Translations under genes and position numbers: made by a program
In this document: positions 5,508 through 13,073 of the stretch, one piece after another
Layout of the letters: every line of letters begins with the position of its first letter
Numbering within the stretch: position 1 is the stretch's first letter
The notes under the pieces: model-generated
Told to the model about the DNA's origin: nothing
Seen by the model: the letters and a program-made list of their open reading frames with translations, nothing else
The model's database searches: none
Source: Alphaproteobacteria bacterium
GTDB taxonomy: Bacteria; Pseudomonadota; Alphaproteobacteria; UBA8366
DNA: 18,210 nt
Assembly (NCBI GenBank): GCA_029861675.1
Contig: JAOTYV010000064.1
Coordinates: 1-18,210, forward strand
Reading direction: 5' to 3'

Positions 5508-7581
5508 TTACGGCGCTGTCGCGCTCGAACAGGTACAGCAAAGTCCGTAACGCGGCGCCGCGCGGAGAGGTCAATTCCGGGTCGCGCGCGAGGATCAGCT
5601 TGGTATCGTCGCGTGCCGCGGCGAGCAATTCTTGATGGATCGCCAGATCCGCGAGACGGAACACCGGTACGCCGCTTTGACGGGTGCCGAGGATCTCTCC
5701 GCCGCCGCGCAGTCTGAGGTCTTCCTCGGCAATTCGGAATCCATCCTCGCTTTCGCGCAAAATGCTGAGCCGCGCCCGGGCGGTTTCGGTCAGCGGCGGC
5801 AGATAGAGCAATAGGCAGGAGGACCGCCGCAGGCCGCGTCCGATGCGGCCGCGAAGCTGGTGCAGTTGCGCCAGCCCGAAGCGTTCCGCGTGCTCGACCA
5901 CCATGACGGTCGCGTCGGGGACGTCGACACCGACTTCGATGACCGTGGTGGCCACCAGGATGCGTGCAGGTCCTTCGGCGAAGCGCCGCATGGCTTCGTC
6001 CTTATCCACGCCCTTCATGCGGCCGTGCACCAATTCGACGATGTCTCCGAACCGGCGTTTCAGATCCGCGTGCCGCGCTTCGGCGTCGGCCAGGTCGCTG
6101 ACCTCGGACTCCTCGACCAGCGGGCATACCCAGTAAATCTTTGCATCCTGCTCGAGGGCGCGCTGCAACCCGCCGATCACCTCTTCGATCCGGTTCAGGG
6201 GAATAGTTCGCGTGTCGACCGGTTGCCGGCCCGCCGGCTTCTCGGTGAGTTGCGATGACTCCATGTCACCGAAACTGGTCAGCAGCAAAGTCCGGGGAAT
6301 CGGCGTCGCCGTCATGACCAGCGTATCGACGCCGTGACCCTTGCCGCTGAGGTCAAGCCGCTGATGGACGCCGAAGCGGTGTTGTTCGTCGATCACCGCC
6401 AGGATCAAGTTCGCGAAGCCGACGTCCTTTTGAAACAGGGCATGGGTGCCGACGACGATATCGATGGACCCATCTTCCAGGCCGGCGAGGGTCGCCTTGC
6501 GCGCGGTACCTTTTTCACGCGCCGTCAGGATCGCCCCCTGGATGCCGGCGACCGATAAGAGTGGCTCCAGCGTGGCAAAATGCTGCCGCGCGAGAATTTC
6601 CGTCGGCGCCATGAACGCCGCCTGTCCGCCGCCTTCCACCGCATTCAACATGGCGAAGAGAGCAACCATGGTCTTGCCGCTGCCCACATCGCCTTGCAGC
6701 AGCCGCAACATGCGTCCTTCAGACCCCATATCGGCAAGGACTTCGTCGATGGCGGTTGTCTGCGACTTAGTCAGGTCGAAGGGGAGCGCTTCGAGGACCT
6801 TGCGGCGCAGTCCGCCGTCGCCATTGGTTGCCCGGCCGGGCAGGCGTTTCATGCGAAGCCGCATCAAACCAAGCGCGAGCTGGTTCGCCAAAAGCTCGTC
6901 ATAGGCGAGGCGCGCACGAGGCTGGGTGATCGGTTCCAGATCTGCTTCGGACTCGGGTGCGTGCGCGGCCAGGAGCGCAGTTTTCCAATCGGCCCAGCCC
7001 TGCGCTTTCAAATAGGCGTCATCCTGCCATTCCGGCAGGGCCGGCGCGCGCTCCACGGCGCCCCGCACGGCCTTGCCGATGGTCTTGAGCGTCAGCCCGG
7101 CGGTAAGACCGTAGACCGGCTCGACACGCGGCAGGGTGTCCGCCTCGGCCTCGGTCACGACATGATCGGGATGCGTCATTTGCAATTCGTCGTTCCAATG
7201 CTCGACCGTGCCGCTGATGACCCGCTTTTCGCCTTCCGGAAGCAGGCGTTTCAGGTAATCCGCGCGAGCATGGAAGAATACCAGCGTGATGAACCCGGAA
7301 TCGTCGCCGCACCGAACTCTGTAGGGTCGCCGGCCATGTCCGGGAAAGTGCTTGTCGACGCGAACCGTCATTGTGGCGAGCCGCCCATCGGGCGCTTCCG
7401 CCACCGGCGGCGAAAAACGGCGGTCGATCAGCCCGCGCGGCAAATGCCACAAAAGATCGACGACATGCGGACCCGCGACGATTTCGATCAGTTTCGCGAT
7501 CCTCGGCCCGACCCCGGAAAGCGCGGTGACCGGCGAGAACAGGGGGAACAGGATTTCCGGTCGCACGGGCGGACTCGCCAT
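5488..7581 (-). CDS. recG: ATP-dependent DNA helicase RecG
   Basis: This 697-residue superfamily 2 helicase remodels stalled replication forks and branch-migrates Holliday junctions. An N-terminal helical part with the HhH-like SGVGPRIAKLIE (22-33) leads into the OB-fold wedge domain (about 60-145). The helicase core carries Walker A GDVGSGKT (297-304), motif II DEQH (398-401), motif III TATPIPRTL (424-432) and motif VI QLRGRIGRG (575-583), followed by the TRG-type C-terminal region with EEDLRLRGGGEILGTRQSG (619-637). The frame is open 68 codons further upstream to 7785, but the ATG at 7581 (MASPPVRPEILFPLF) matches where RecG proteins begin, and the extension has no family features. No Shine-Dalgarno is visible; the leader is A/T-rich (ending TTTTTTGTTAATG). 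It is divergent from sdhE-mfd and convergent with the DUF502 gene. Confidence 0.96.
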   Translation of the reverse strand: MASPPVRPEILFPLFSPVTALSGVGPRIAKLIEIVAGPHVVDLLWHLPRGLIDRRFSPPVAEAPDGRLATMTVRVDKHFPGHGRRPYRVRCGDDSGFITLVFFHARADYLKRLLPEGEKRVISGTVEHWNDELQMTHPDHVVTEAEADTLPRVEPVYGLTAGLTLKTIGKAVRGAVERAPALPEWQDDAYLKAQGWADWKTALLAAHAPESEADLEPITQPRARLAYDELLANQLALGLMRLRMKRLPGRATNGDGGLRRKVLEALPFDLTKSQTTAIDEVLADMGSEGRMLRLLQGDVGSGKTMVALFAMLNAVEGGGQAAFMAPTEILARQHFATLEPLLSVAGIQGAILTAREKGTARKATLAGLEDGSIDIVVGTHALFQKDVGFANLILAVIDEQHRFGVHQRLDLSGKGHGVDTLVMTATPIPRTLLLTSFGDMESSQLTEKPAGRQPVDTRTIPLNRIEEVIGGLQRALEQDAKIYWVCPLVEESEVSDLADAEARHADLKRRFGDIVELVHGRMKGVDKDEAMRRFAEGPARILVATTVIEVGVDVPDATVMVVEHAERFGLAQLHQLRGRIGRGLRRSSCLLLYLPPLTETARARLSILRESEDGFRIAEEDLRLRGGGEILGTRQSGVPVFRLADLAIHQELLAAARDDTKLILARDPELTSPRGAALRTLLYLFERDSAVINLRSG

Positions 7582-7616
7582 TAACAAAAAATTCAAAGGA
7601 TGAGAAGGACCGCCAT

Positions 7617-7645
7617 ATCTTACGGGGCGGAGGGGGGAAGGCCAA
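7617..7645 (-). promoter_or_regulatory. Candidate recG promoter
   Basis: On the minus strand TTGGCC (7640-7645) and TAAGAT (7617-7622) are separated by exactly 17 nt, each matching four of six consensus bases. Transcription would start about 7610, leaving a leader of about 30 nt before the recG ATG. Confidence 0.4.
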
Positions 7646-7666
7646 ACGATCGATACGAATTCCGGA

Positions 7667-7695
7667 TTTACCTGGACGCATGCCCGGCATATATC
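7667..7695 (+). promoter_or_regulatory. Candidate sdhE-mfd promoter
   Basis: TTTACC (7667-7672) and TATATC (7690-7695) are separated by exactly 17 nt, each matching four of six consensus bases. The start point would be near 7702, just ahead of a GGGTGAG SD-like sequence (7703-7709) and the sdhE ATG at 7715. It lies back-to-back with the recG promoter candidate. Confidence 0.4.
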
Positions 7696-7714
7696 CTTGG
7701 CCGGGTGAGTGGAA

Positions 7715-7996
7715 ATGCCGGAATCAGAGAACAAATCAGAAAATCGCCGAAAGAAGCTTCGATTCAGAAGCTGGCATCGTGGCACGCGCGAAATGGACTT
7801 GTTGCTGGGCCGATTCGCCGATCGCCATATTCAGACCTTGTCGGACGGTGAACTCGATCAGTTTTCGGCCGTATTGCGGTGTCCGGATCAGGATCTCTAC
7901 GATTGGGTCACCGGCAAATTGCCATGGCCACAACCGTTGCAGAATGCGCTGACCCAGAGACTGACCCGGTTCAGCACCGATCAGACAAGCTGTTGA
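7715..7996 (+). CDS. sdhE: Succinate dehydrogenase assembly factor SdhE (SDHAF2/DUF339 family)
   Basis: This 93-residue protein is the typical size for FAD assembly factor SdhE, which promotes covalent flavinylation of the succinate dehydrogenase flavoprotein SdhA in the cytoplasm. The diagnostic segment is FRSWHRGTREMDLLLGRFAD (17-36) with the RGxxE motif at Arg22-Gly23 and Glu26, followed by the helical region ending DLYDWVTGKLPWP, also characteristic. The chosen ATG at 7715 has GGGTGAG five nucleotides upstream; a GTG two codons earlier (7709) is an alternative. The recG / sdhE / mfd neighbourhood is, as I recall, common in alphaproteobacteria. The annotated mfd start lies inside this gene, so the two are probably co-transcribed. 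Confidence 0.93.
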   Translation: MPESENKSENRRKKLRFRSWHRGTREMDLLLGRFADRHIQTLSDGELDQFSAVLRCPDQDLYDWVTGKLPWPQPLQNALTQRLTRFSTDQTSC

Positions 7997-10900
7997 GCGC
8001 GTTCGCGAAAGCGCTCGGGACGCCCGGGCGCGTCACGGTAGCATGGGCGCCGCCGGGGCGGGACGCGGCGTTGCTGGCCGAGGCAGCGTTCGACGGCGAC
8101 AGAGGCATTCTGCACATTTGCCAGGACGACACGCGGTTGGCGCGAATGGCGAGCGCGCTCGAATTTTTTGCCCCCGACTTGGCGGTCCTGACATTCCCCG
8201 CATGGGATTGCCTGCCCTATGACCGCGTGTCGCCGAATTCGGAGCTGGTCGCGCGGCGTCTCGAAACCTTGTCGGCCCTCGCCGCGGAACCCGCCTTACC
8301 CTATGTGGTTTTGACGACGGTCAGCGCCGTCCTGCAGCGCGTTCCGCCCCGTGCCTTCTTCAAGGATGCGGTGTTGCGGGCGCGGCCGGGAGACGAACTG
8401 CCGCAAGACCGGCTCAATGCGTATTTCACGGCGAACGGATACCGGCGATCGGGCACGGTGCGCGAGGCGGGCGAATATGCGGTGCGCGGTGGCATTATCG
8501 ATGTCTTCCCTCCGGGGACCGCCGATCCGCTGCGGCTCGATTTCTTCGGCGATGAGTTGGAGAGCATCCGGCGGTTTGATGCAATGACGCAGCGCAGTCT
8601 GGGCGACGCCACTGAAATTGCGCTGTTGCCGGTGAGCGAAATCCCGTTTGACGAGGCTGGACGGCAGCGCTTCCGGAATGGCTACCGCGAGATGTTCGGG
8701 GCGGTCGCCGACAGCGATCCGCTCTATGAAGCGGTCAGCGCCGGACAGTGGCATGCGGGGCTGGAACATTGGCTTCCGCTGTTCCATGCGGAACTCGAAA
8801 GCATGTTCGATTATTTGCCCGGCGCGGCAATAACGCTCGACCATCAGGTCGACGCCGCCGTATCGGCGCGTCATGAACTGATCGAGGATTATTACCAGGC
8901 GCGGCGTGACATGCTGCCTGCGTCGCGCCGCGCCGCGGTGTCGGAAACGGGGCCGGTTTACCATCCCGTACCGGCGGACTCGCTCTATGTGCTCGACAAG
9001 GAGTGGCGGGCCCAATTGAAGACGCGGCCGGTCGCCGCGTTGACGCCGTTCGATGCGCCGGAAGGAACCGCGTCGCGGGTCGACGGCGGTGCGCGGCCCG
9101 GCCGCAATTTCTCGGAAGAGCGGGCACGGGCGGACCGCAATCCGTTCGATTCCGTGCGCGACCTCGTCGCATCCGAAGCGAAGCGGATGGTTCTGGTGGC
9201 GGCGCACAGCGACGGCTCGCGCGACCGGCTGGGCACCCTGCTGCGCGAACATGGTCTGGAAAATCAGGAAAGCGTGGACAACTGGCACGCTGCGATATCC
9301 GGTACGCCGGGCACGCTGCGCATTGCCACGCTGGATATCGACCGGGGCTTTTCCAGCGACCATGTGGTCGTGGTCAGCGAACAGGATATCCTCGGGGAAC
9401 GGCTGGCGCGGCCGCCTCGCAAACGGCGGCGCGCCGAACAATTCATCAACGAAATCTCGGCGTTGAGCCTCGGCGATCTGGTGGTCCATATGGACAATGG
9501 GATCGGCCGCTATGATGGGTTGGAGACGCTAACGGTCGGCGGCGCGCCGCATGATTGCCTGCGGCTGATCTATGCGGGGAATGACCGGCTCTACGTTCCG
9601 GTGGAGAACCTGGATGTGCTCGCCCGCTACAGCTCGGGCGAGTCGGACGCCCAGTTGGACCGGCTCGGCGCGCCCGCATGGCAAGCCCGCAAGGCCAAAG
9701 TCAAGGAACGCATTCGCCTGATTGCCGGCGAACTCCTGAAAACGGCGGCGGAGCGCGAGATGCGCAAAGGCGAGACGATGACCGCGCCGGCGGGTGTATT
9801 CGAGGAGTTTTGCGCCCGTTTCGCCTGGACCGAAACCGACGACCAGCAACAGGCGATCGATGACGTGGTCGCGGATCTGGAAGCGGGACGGGCGATGGAC
9901 CGCTTGATCTGCGGCGATGTGGGCTTCGGCAAGACCGAAGTGGCGATCCGCGCGGCCTATGTCGCCGCCATGAACGGCTATCAGGTCGCGATCGTCGTGC
10001 CGACGACGCTGCTTGCAATGCAGCATTTTCAAACCTTCGCCGACCGCTTCGCCGGATCGCCGCTCCGTATCGAACAACTTTCTCGGCTGGTTCCGAATGC
10101 CGCCGCCGAGAAGATCCGGCAGGGGCTCACCGATGGTTCGGTGAACATCGTTATCGGCACGCAGACACTGCTGGCGAAGAGCATTGCCTTCGACAATCTC
10201 GGGCTGTTGGTGGTGGACGAGGAGCAGCATTTCGGCGTGGCGCAGAAGGAACGGCTGAAGTCGCTGAAAACCAACGTCCATGTCCTGACCCTCACGGCGA
10301 CGCCGATCCCGCGCACGCTGCAGATGGCGCTGGCCGGCGTTCGCGAGATGAGCATCATCGCCAGCCCGCCGGTCGACCGGCTCGCGGTTCGCACCTTTGT
10401 CCTGCCCTACGATCCGGTGGCGATCCGTGAAGCGATCATGCGTGAAAAATTCCGGGGCGGGCAGGTGTATTACGTGTGTCCGCGTATCGCCGACCTCGAT
10501 CTCGTGCTGGAACGGCTGAGCAAACTCGTTCCCGAAGCGAAGATCGCGGTGGCCCATGGGCAGATGGCAACCCAGAACCTGGAATCCGTCATGACCGGCT
10601 TTGGGCAGGGCGAATATGATATCGTGCTGGCCACGAACATCATCGAGGCGGGGCTCGACATACCGACCGCCAATACGATGATCGTTCACCGCGCCGACCG
10701 GTTCGGCCTCGCGCAGCTCTATCAGCTGCGCGGCCGCATCGGCCGGGCCAAGGTCCGGGCCTATGCCTATCTCACTCTGCCGCCGGGGCAGGCGCTGACC
10801 GAATCGGCGGAGAAGCGGCTGACCGTCATGCAGGCGTTGGACACGCTGGGCGCGGGCTTCACCCTGGCCAGCCACGATCTCGATATTCGCGGCGCGGGCA

Positions 10901-11490
10901 ATCTGCTGGGCGAGGAACAATCGGGTCATATCAAGGAAGTCGGCGTCGAGCTTTACCAGCAATTGCTGGAAGAGGAGATCGCCAAGCAGCGCGACGGCGG
11001 CGAGAGCCCGGCCCAGGAAGCCGGCTGGTCGCCGCAGATCACCATCGGCATGTCGGTGCTCATTCCCGAGCGCTACGTGCAGGACCTATCCGTCCGGCTC
11101 GGCCTGTACCGCCGGCTCGCCCATCTGGAGACACGGGCCGACCTCGATTCATTTGCCGCGGAGCTGGTGGATCGTTTCGGCACGTTGCCGGGCGAGGTTG
11201 AAAACCTCCTGGAAATTATTGAGATAAAACAACTTTGCAGGACGGCTGGCATTGAGAAAGTGGACGCGGGACCGAAGGGCGCCGCAATCTCCTTCCGCAA
11301 CAACAGCTTCGCCTATCCGGAAGGGCTGATCGGCTATATCCAGCAGCAGGCCGACACGATGCGGCTCCGGCCCGACCACAGCATCGTGAAATCGGCGCGC
11401 TGGGAGACACCGTCCGACCGGGTCACCGGCGTGCGCGACCTGGTTCGTCGCATGTCTGAGATCGCCGAGATGGCGGGTGACCGGGACTAA
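7924..11490 (+). CDS. mfd: Transcription-repair coupling factor Mfd
   Basis: This protein of up to 1188 residues releases RNA polymerase stalled at DNA lesions and recruits UvrA. N-terminal UvrB-like domains include FPAWDCLPYDRVSPN and RRSGTVREAGEYAVRGGIID. The RNA-polymerase-interacting domain starts near 515 (SLGDLVVHMDNGIGRYDGL). The translocase core has Walker A GDVGFGKT (664-671), motif II DEEQH (765-769), TATPIPRTL after about 790 and QLRGRIGR (934-941), then the TRG region and C-terminal D7 domain. Length is normal. The only upstream ATG in family-like position is 7924, which overlaps sdhE by 73 nt and lacks a clear SD. A TTG at 7993 overlapping the sdhE stop as TTGA would begin about seven residues before the conserved LGTPGRVTVAW segment, giving 1165 residues, and is a serious alternative. 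The 3' end overlaps the oxidoreductase gene by 4 nt. Confidence 0.96.
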   Translation: MATTVAECADPETDPVQHRSDKLLSAFAKALGTPGRVTVAWAPPGRDAALLAEAAFDGDRGILHICQDDTRLARMASALEFFAPDLAVLTFPAWDCLPYDRVSPNSELVARRLETLSALAAEPALPYVVLTTVSAVLQRVPPRAFFKDAVLRARPGDELPQDRLNAYFTANGYRRSGTVREAGEYAVRGGIIDVFPPGTADPLRLDFFGDELESIRRFDAMTQRSLGDATEIALLPVSEIPFDEAGRQRFRNGYREMFGAVADSDPLYEAVSAGQWHAGLEHWLPLFHAELESMFDYLPGAAITLDHQVDAAVSARHELIEDYYQARRDMLPASRRAAVSETGPVYHPVPADSLYVLDKEWRAQLKTRPVAALTPFDAPEGTASRVDGGARPGRNFSEERARADRNPFDSVRDLVASEAKRMVLVAAHSDGSRDRLGTLLREHGLENQESVDNWHAAISGTPGTLRIATLDIDRGFSSDHVVVVSEQDILGERLARPPRKRRRAEQFINEISALSLGDLVVHMDNGIGRYDGLETLTVGGAPHDCLRLIYAGNDRLYVPVENLDVLARYSSGESDAQLDRLGAPAWQARKAKVKERIRLIAGELLKTAAEREMRKGETMTAPAGVFEEFCARFAWTETDDQQQAIDDVVADLEAGRAMDRLICGDVGFGKTEVAIRAAYVAAMNGYQVAIVVPTTLLAMQHFQTFADRFAGSPLRIEQLSRLVPNAAAEKIRQGLTDGSVNIVIGTQTLLAKSIAFDNLGLLVVDEEQHFGVAQKERLKSLKTNVHVLTLTATPIPRTLQMALAGVREMSIIASPPVDRLAVRTFVLPYDPVAIREAIMREKFRGGQVYYVCPRIADLDLVLERLSKLVPEAKIAVAHGQMATQNLESVMTGFGQGEYDIVLATNIIEAGLDIPTANTMIVHRADRFGLAQLYQLRGRIGRAKVRAYAYLTLPPGQALTESAEKRLTVMQALDTLGAGFTLASHDLDIRGAGNLLGEEQSGHIKEVGVELYQQLLEEEIAKQRDGGESPAQEAGWSPQITIGMSVLIPERYVQDLSVRLGLYRRLAHLETRADLDSFAAELVDRFGTLPGEVENLLEIIEIKQLCRTAGIEKVDAGPKGAAISFRNNSFAYPEGLIGYIQQQADTMRLRPDHSIVKSARWETPSDRVTGVRDLVRRMSEIAEMAGDRD

Positions 11491-12137
11491 TCCGACGCGG
11501 CCGCCTCGCGGCTTTGTTCGTTGACCATATCGAACAGCGAGTAGAAGGCCTCCGGCTCATGGGCGCCGGAGAGCGCATATCCGCGATTTACGATGTAGTA
11601 CGGCACGCCCTCGATCCCCATTTGGCGGCCGCGCATGTCTTCCTCGCGGATCAGCGCGGCGTCGTCGGCGCTTTCCAGGTAGAGCCGCGTCGGCTCCGGC
11701 TCCATGCCCGATTCCGTTGCGATGTCCACCAGGATGCCGTTGTCGCCGATATTGCGGCCCTCGAGAAAATAGCCCCGGAACAGGGCTTCGACGACCGTGT
11801 CCTGCCGGCCCGCCTGCGCGGCGTGGCGGATCAACCGGTGTGCGTTGATCGTATTCGGTGTCACCGCGATATCGTTGAAGCGGAAATTGATGCCCTCGGT
11901 CATGCCGACCTGGCTTATTTGCCCGTACAGGCGTTGCGCTTCCGCAGCACTACCGAATTTGGCACTGAGGTAACTATTTCGGTCCATGCCGTCTTCGGGC
12001 ATGGCGGGGTTGAGTTGAAACGCCCGCCAGCGAATCTCCGGCCGCAGATCGCTTCGCGCCGCGAGGGCGCGCTCGAGCCGCCGTTTGCCGATATAGCACC
12101 ACGGACAAATTGGATCGGAGAATATATCAATCTGCAC
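11487..12137 (-). CDS. FrnE/DsbA-family thioredoxin-fold oxidoreductase (cytoplasmic)
   Basis: This 216-residue protein has the DsbA-like layout: a thioredoxin fold with an inserted helical domain. The active site CPWC is at 11-14 (FSDPICPWCYIGKRRLE), and the cis-proline loop is GIEGVPYYIVN (175-185) with Pro179. There is no signal peptide, so it acts in the cytoplasm, as known for the FrnE/HCCA-isomerase-like branch. CPWC distinguishes it from 2-hydroxychromene-2-carboxylate isomerases, which generally lack the second cysteine. It is probably a disulfide isomerase or reductase, possibly linked to oxidative stress; the partner is unknown. It starts with GTG at 12137, supported by AAGGAA 8 nt upstream; a nearby ATG is out of frame. 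It lies 113 nt downstream of the Hpt-like gene on the same strand and ends overlapping mfd by 4 nt. Confidence 0.88.
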   Translation of the reverse strand: MQIDIFSDPICPWCYIGKRRLERALAARSDLRPEIRWRAFQLNPAMPEDGMDRNSYLSAKFGSAAEAQRLYGQISQVGMTEGINFRFNDIAVTPNTINAHRLIRHAAQAGRQDTVVEALFRGYFLEGRNIGDNGILVDIATESGMEPEPTRLYLESADDAALIREEDMRGRQMGIEGVPYYIVNRGYALSGAHEPEAFYSLFDMVNEQSREAAASD

Positions 12138-12250
12138 GGCGCATTTCCTTGCGAATGGAGAGTGTCAGCATCGCGCCAACGTTCGGCGCGGTCAAATCAC
12201 AAGGCCGCGCAGACCCCGCCTTCGGATAGGCCGGCAAAAGGGGTAGGGAC

Positions 12251-12730
12251 TTAACCGAGGACTTTCTTGGCGGCGATCTCGAGACCCGTTGCGATTTTTT
12301 GTCCGACCGCGCCGCCGTCGCCGCGAAGCCCCTGGGTCACGACCAGCTTCATCGAATTGATGTGCGCGTCGATGACTTCGTGGGCGCGAACATCGGACAG
12401 ATCGGCTGCCTCGGTAAAGCAGCACAGTGATGAGCCGATCCGGGTCACCAAGGGGAAATCAAAGGTCGATGCCTGGCCGCGCAAATCGTGGGAGACTTCG
12501 AAAATCCGTTCGACGAGGGCGCTCTTGTCCGAAGCGGATTTTGCATCCTGGCTGAGCGCGATCATCTTATCGATCTCGACGCGGAGCACATCGACGAAAC
12601 TGGCGGTCATTTCCTCGATCACCTGGTTCGCCTTTTTCAGCATCGCCTCGCTGATCGCGCCGCCGCCGGATACCTTTAGGCGAATGGCGTGCGGCACGTT
12701 GATGACTTCGACTTCGCCCTTTTCACTCAC
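12251..12730 (-). CDS. Small protein with an Hpt-like histidine phosphotransfer motif
   Basis: This is a 159-residue, mostly helical, soluble protein that I do not recognise as a named gene. Residues 79-101 (VSHDLRGQASTF followed by DFPLVTRIGSS) follow the Hpt pattern H-x-L-(K/R)-G-x-A, with His81, Leu83, Arg84 and Gly85 in place. Asp91 stands where many Hpt domains have Gly. Preceding helices (about 27-60 and 68-80) and following helices (about 112-155) would fit a four-helix bundle. This suggests a free-standing phosphotransfer protein of the kind that links hybrid kinases to response regulators, but no kinase or regulator is adjacent. It starts with GTG at 12730, supported by AAAGGA with 8 nt spacing. 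It is the first gene of the minus-strand pair with the oxidoreductase and is divergent from the acyl-CoA operon across 343 nt. Confidence 0.6.
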   Translation of the reverse strand: MSEKGEVEVINVPHAIRLKVSGGGAISEAMLKKANQVIEEMTASFVDVLRVEIDKMIALSQDAKSASDKSALVERIFEVSHDLRGQASTFDFPLVTRIGSSLCCFTEAADLSDVRAHEVIDAHINSMKLVVTQGLRGDGGAVGQKIATGLEIAAKKVLG

Positions 12731-12975
12731 GGTCTCGTTCCTTTAGGCCTTGCGGTTCGACTGCACCGGATTAACCCGGCGCAATCCGTGATGGCAATAC
12801 CAATCGTTACCACCGGCTTCCCTTCTTACATGTGATCTAGAGGGTGGAGGCCACGCGGACCGGGTTATCGATCGCCAACTGGCTGCATCATCGTCGAAAT
12901 TAGGTTAATAAAAATTAAATTGCAGCGAATTATCGGCCCACGGCAAATCCAGCCGCCGGCGGCGCTTGACCTTTG

Positions 12976-13006
12976 TGGCGCGGCGGAGAACCATAGCGCC
13001 GCGCCA
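12976..13006 (+). promoter_or_regulatory. Perfect 10-bp GC-rich hairpin in the probable leader of the acyl-CoA operon
   Basis: TGGCGCGGCG (12976-12985) pairs perfectly with CGCCGCGCCA (12997-13006) across an 11-nt loop. It ends 67 nt before the GTG start codon. No U-tract follows, so it is not an intrinsic terminator. It could be a protein-binding dyad or a leader RNA structure; which one depends on where transcription starts. Confidence 0.4.
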
Positions 13007-13057
13007 GGGCACGGAAACCCGCCGAATACGTCAGTCAGTCGGCCGGTTCCGGTCGTG

Positions 13058-13066
13058 AAAGGAGGT
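13058..13066 (+). promoter_or_regulatory. Near-perfect Shine-Dalgarno deciding the acyl-CoA synthetase start
   Basis: AAAGGAGGT closely matches the anti-SD sequence of 16S rRNA. The GGAGG core (13061-13065) is 8 nt from GTG 13074 but overlaps GTG 13065. This decides for 13074 as the start codon of the ligase. Confidence 0.75.
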
Positions 13067-13073
13067 GCCGTTC

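Larger units (their letters stand above)
12731..13073. other. Divergent intergenic region between the Hpt-like gene and the acyl-CoA operon
   Basis: No gene is seen in these 343 nt. An AT-rich island at about 12895-12920 (including GGTTAATAAAAATTAAATTG) stands out and probably holds a promoter for one or both directions, although no convincing -35/-10 pair is present. A perfect 12-bp palindrome GCCGCCGGCGGC (12952-12963) lies two bases before a lone TTGACC (12966-12971), which has no good -10 at normal spacing. A strong GC-rich hairpin follows at 12976-13006, and a near-perfect Shine-Dalgarno at 13058-13066. The tandem GTCA repeat near 13031 appears incidental. Confidence 0.6.

Noticed and set aside
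7582..7785. A 68-codon upstream extension of recG
   Set aside because: RecG homologues begin near the ATG at 7581. The extension would cross sdhE and both promoter candidates and shows no conserved pattern.
9529..10962. A 477-codon open frame on the minus strand inside mfd
   Set aside because: It is antisense to the conserved helicase core of Mfd. Its length is explained by high GC content, and it shows no domain pattern.
12186..12210. GCGCGG/CCGCGC inverted repeat between the Hpt-like and oxidoreductase genes
   Set aside because: It has only 6-bp GC arms with a 13-nt loop and no U-tract, so it is not a supportable terminator.
12905..12918. A third TTAA pair resembling a CtrA site in the AT-rich island upstream of the acyl-CoA operon
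   Set aside because: The spacing is six bases (TAAAAA), not seven, and the surroundings are simple A/T sequence.
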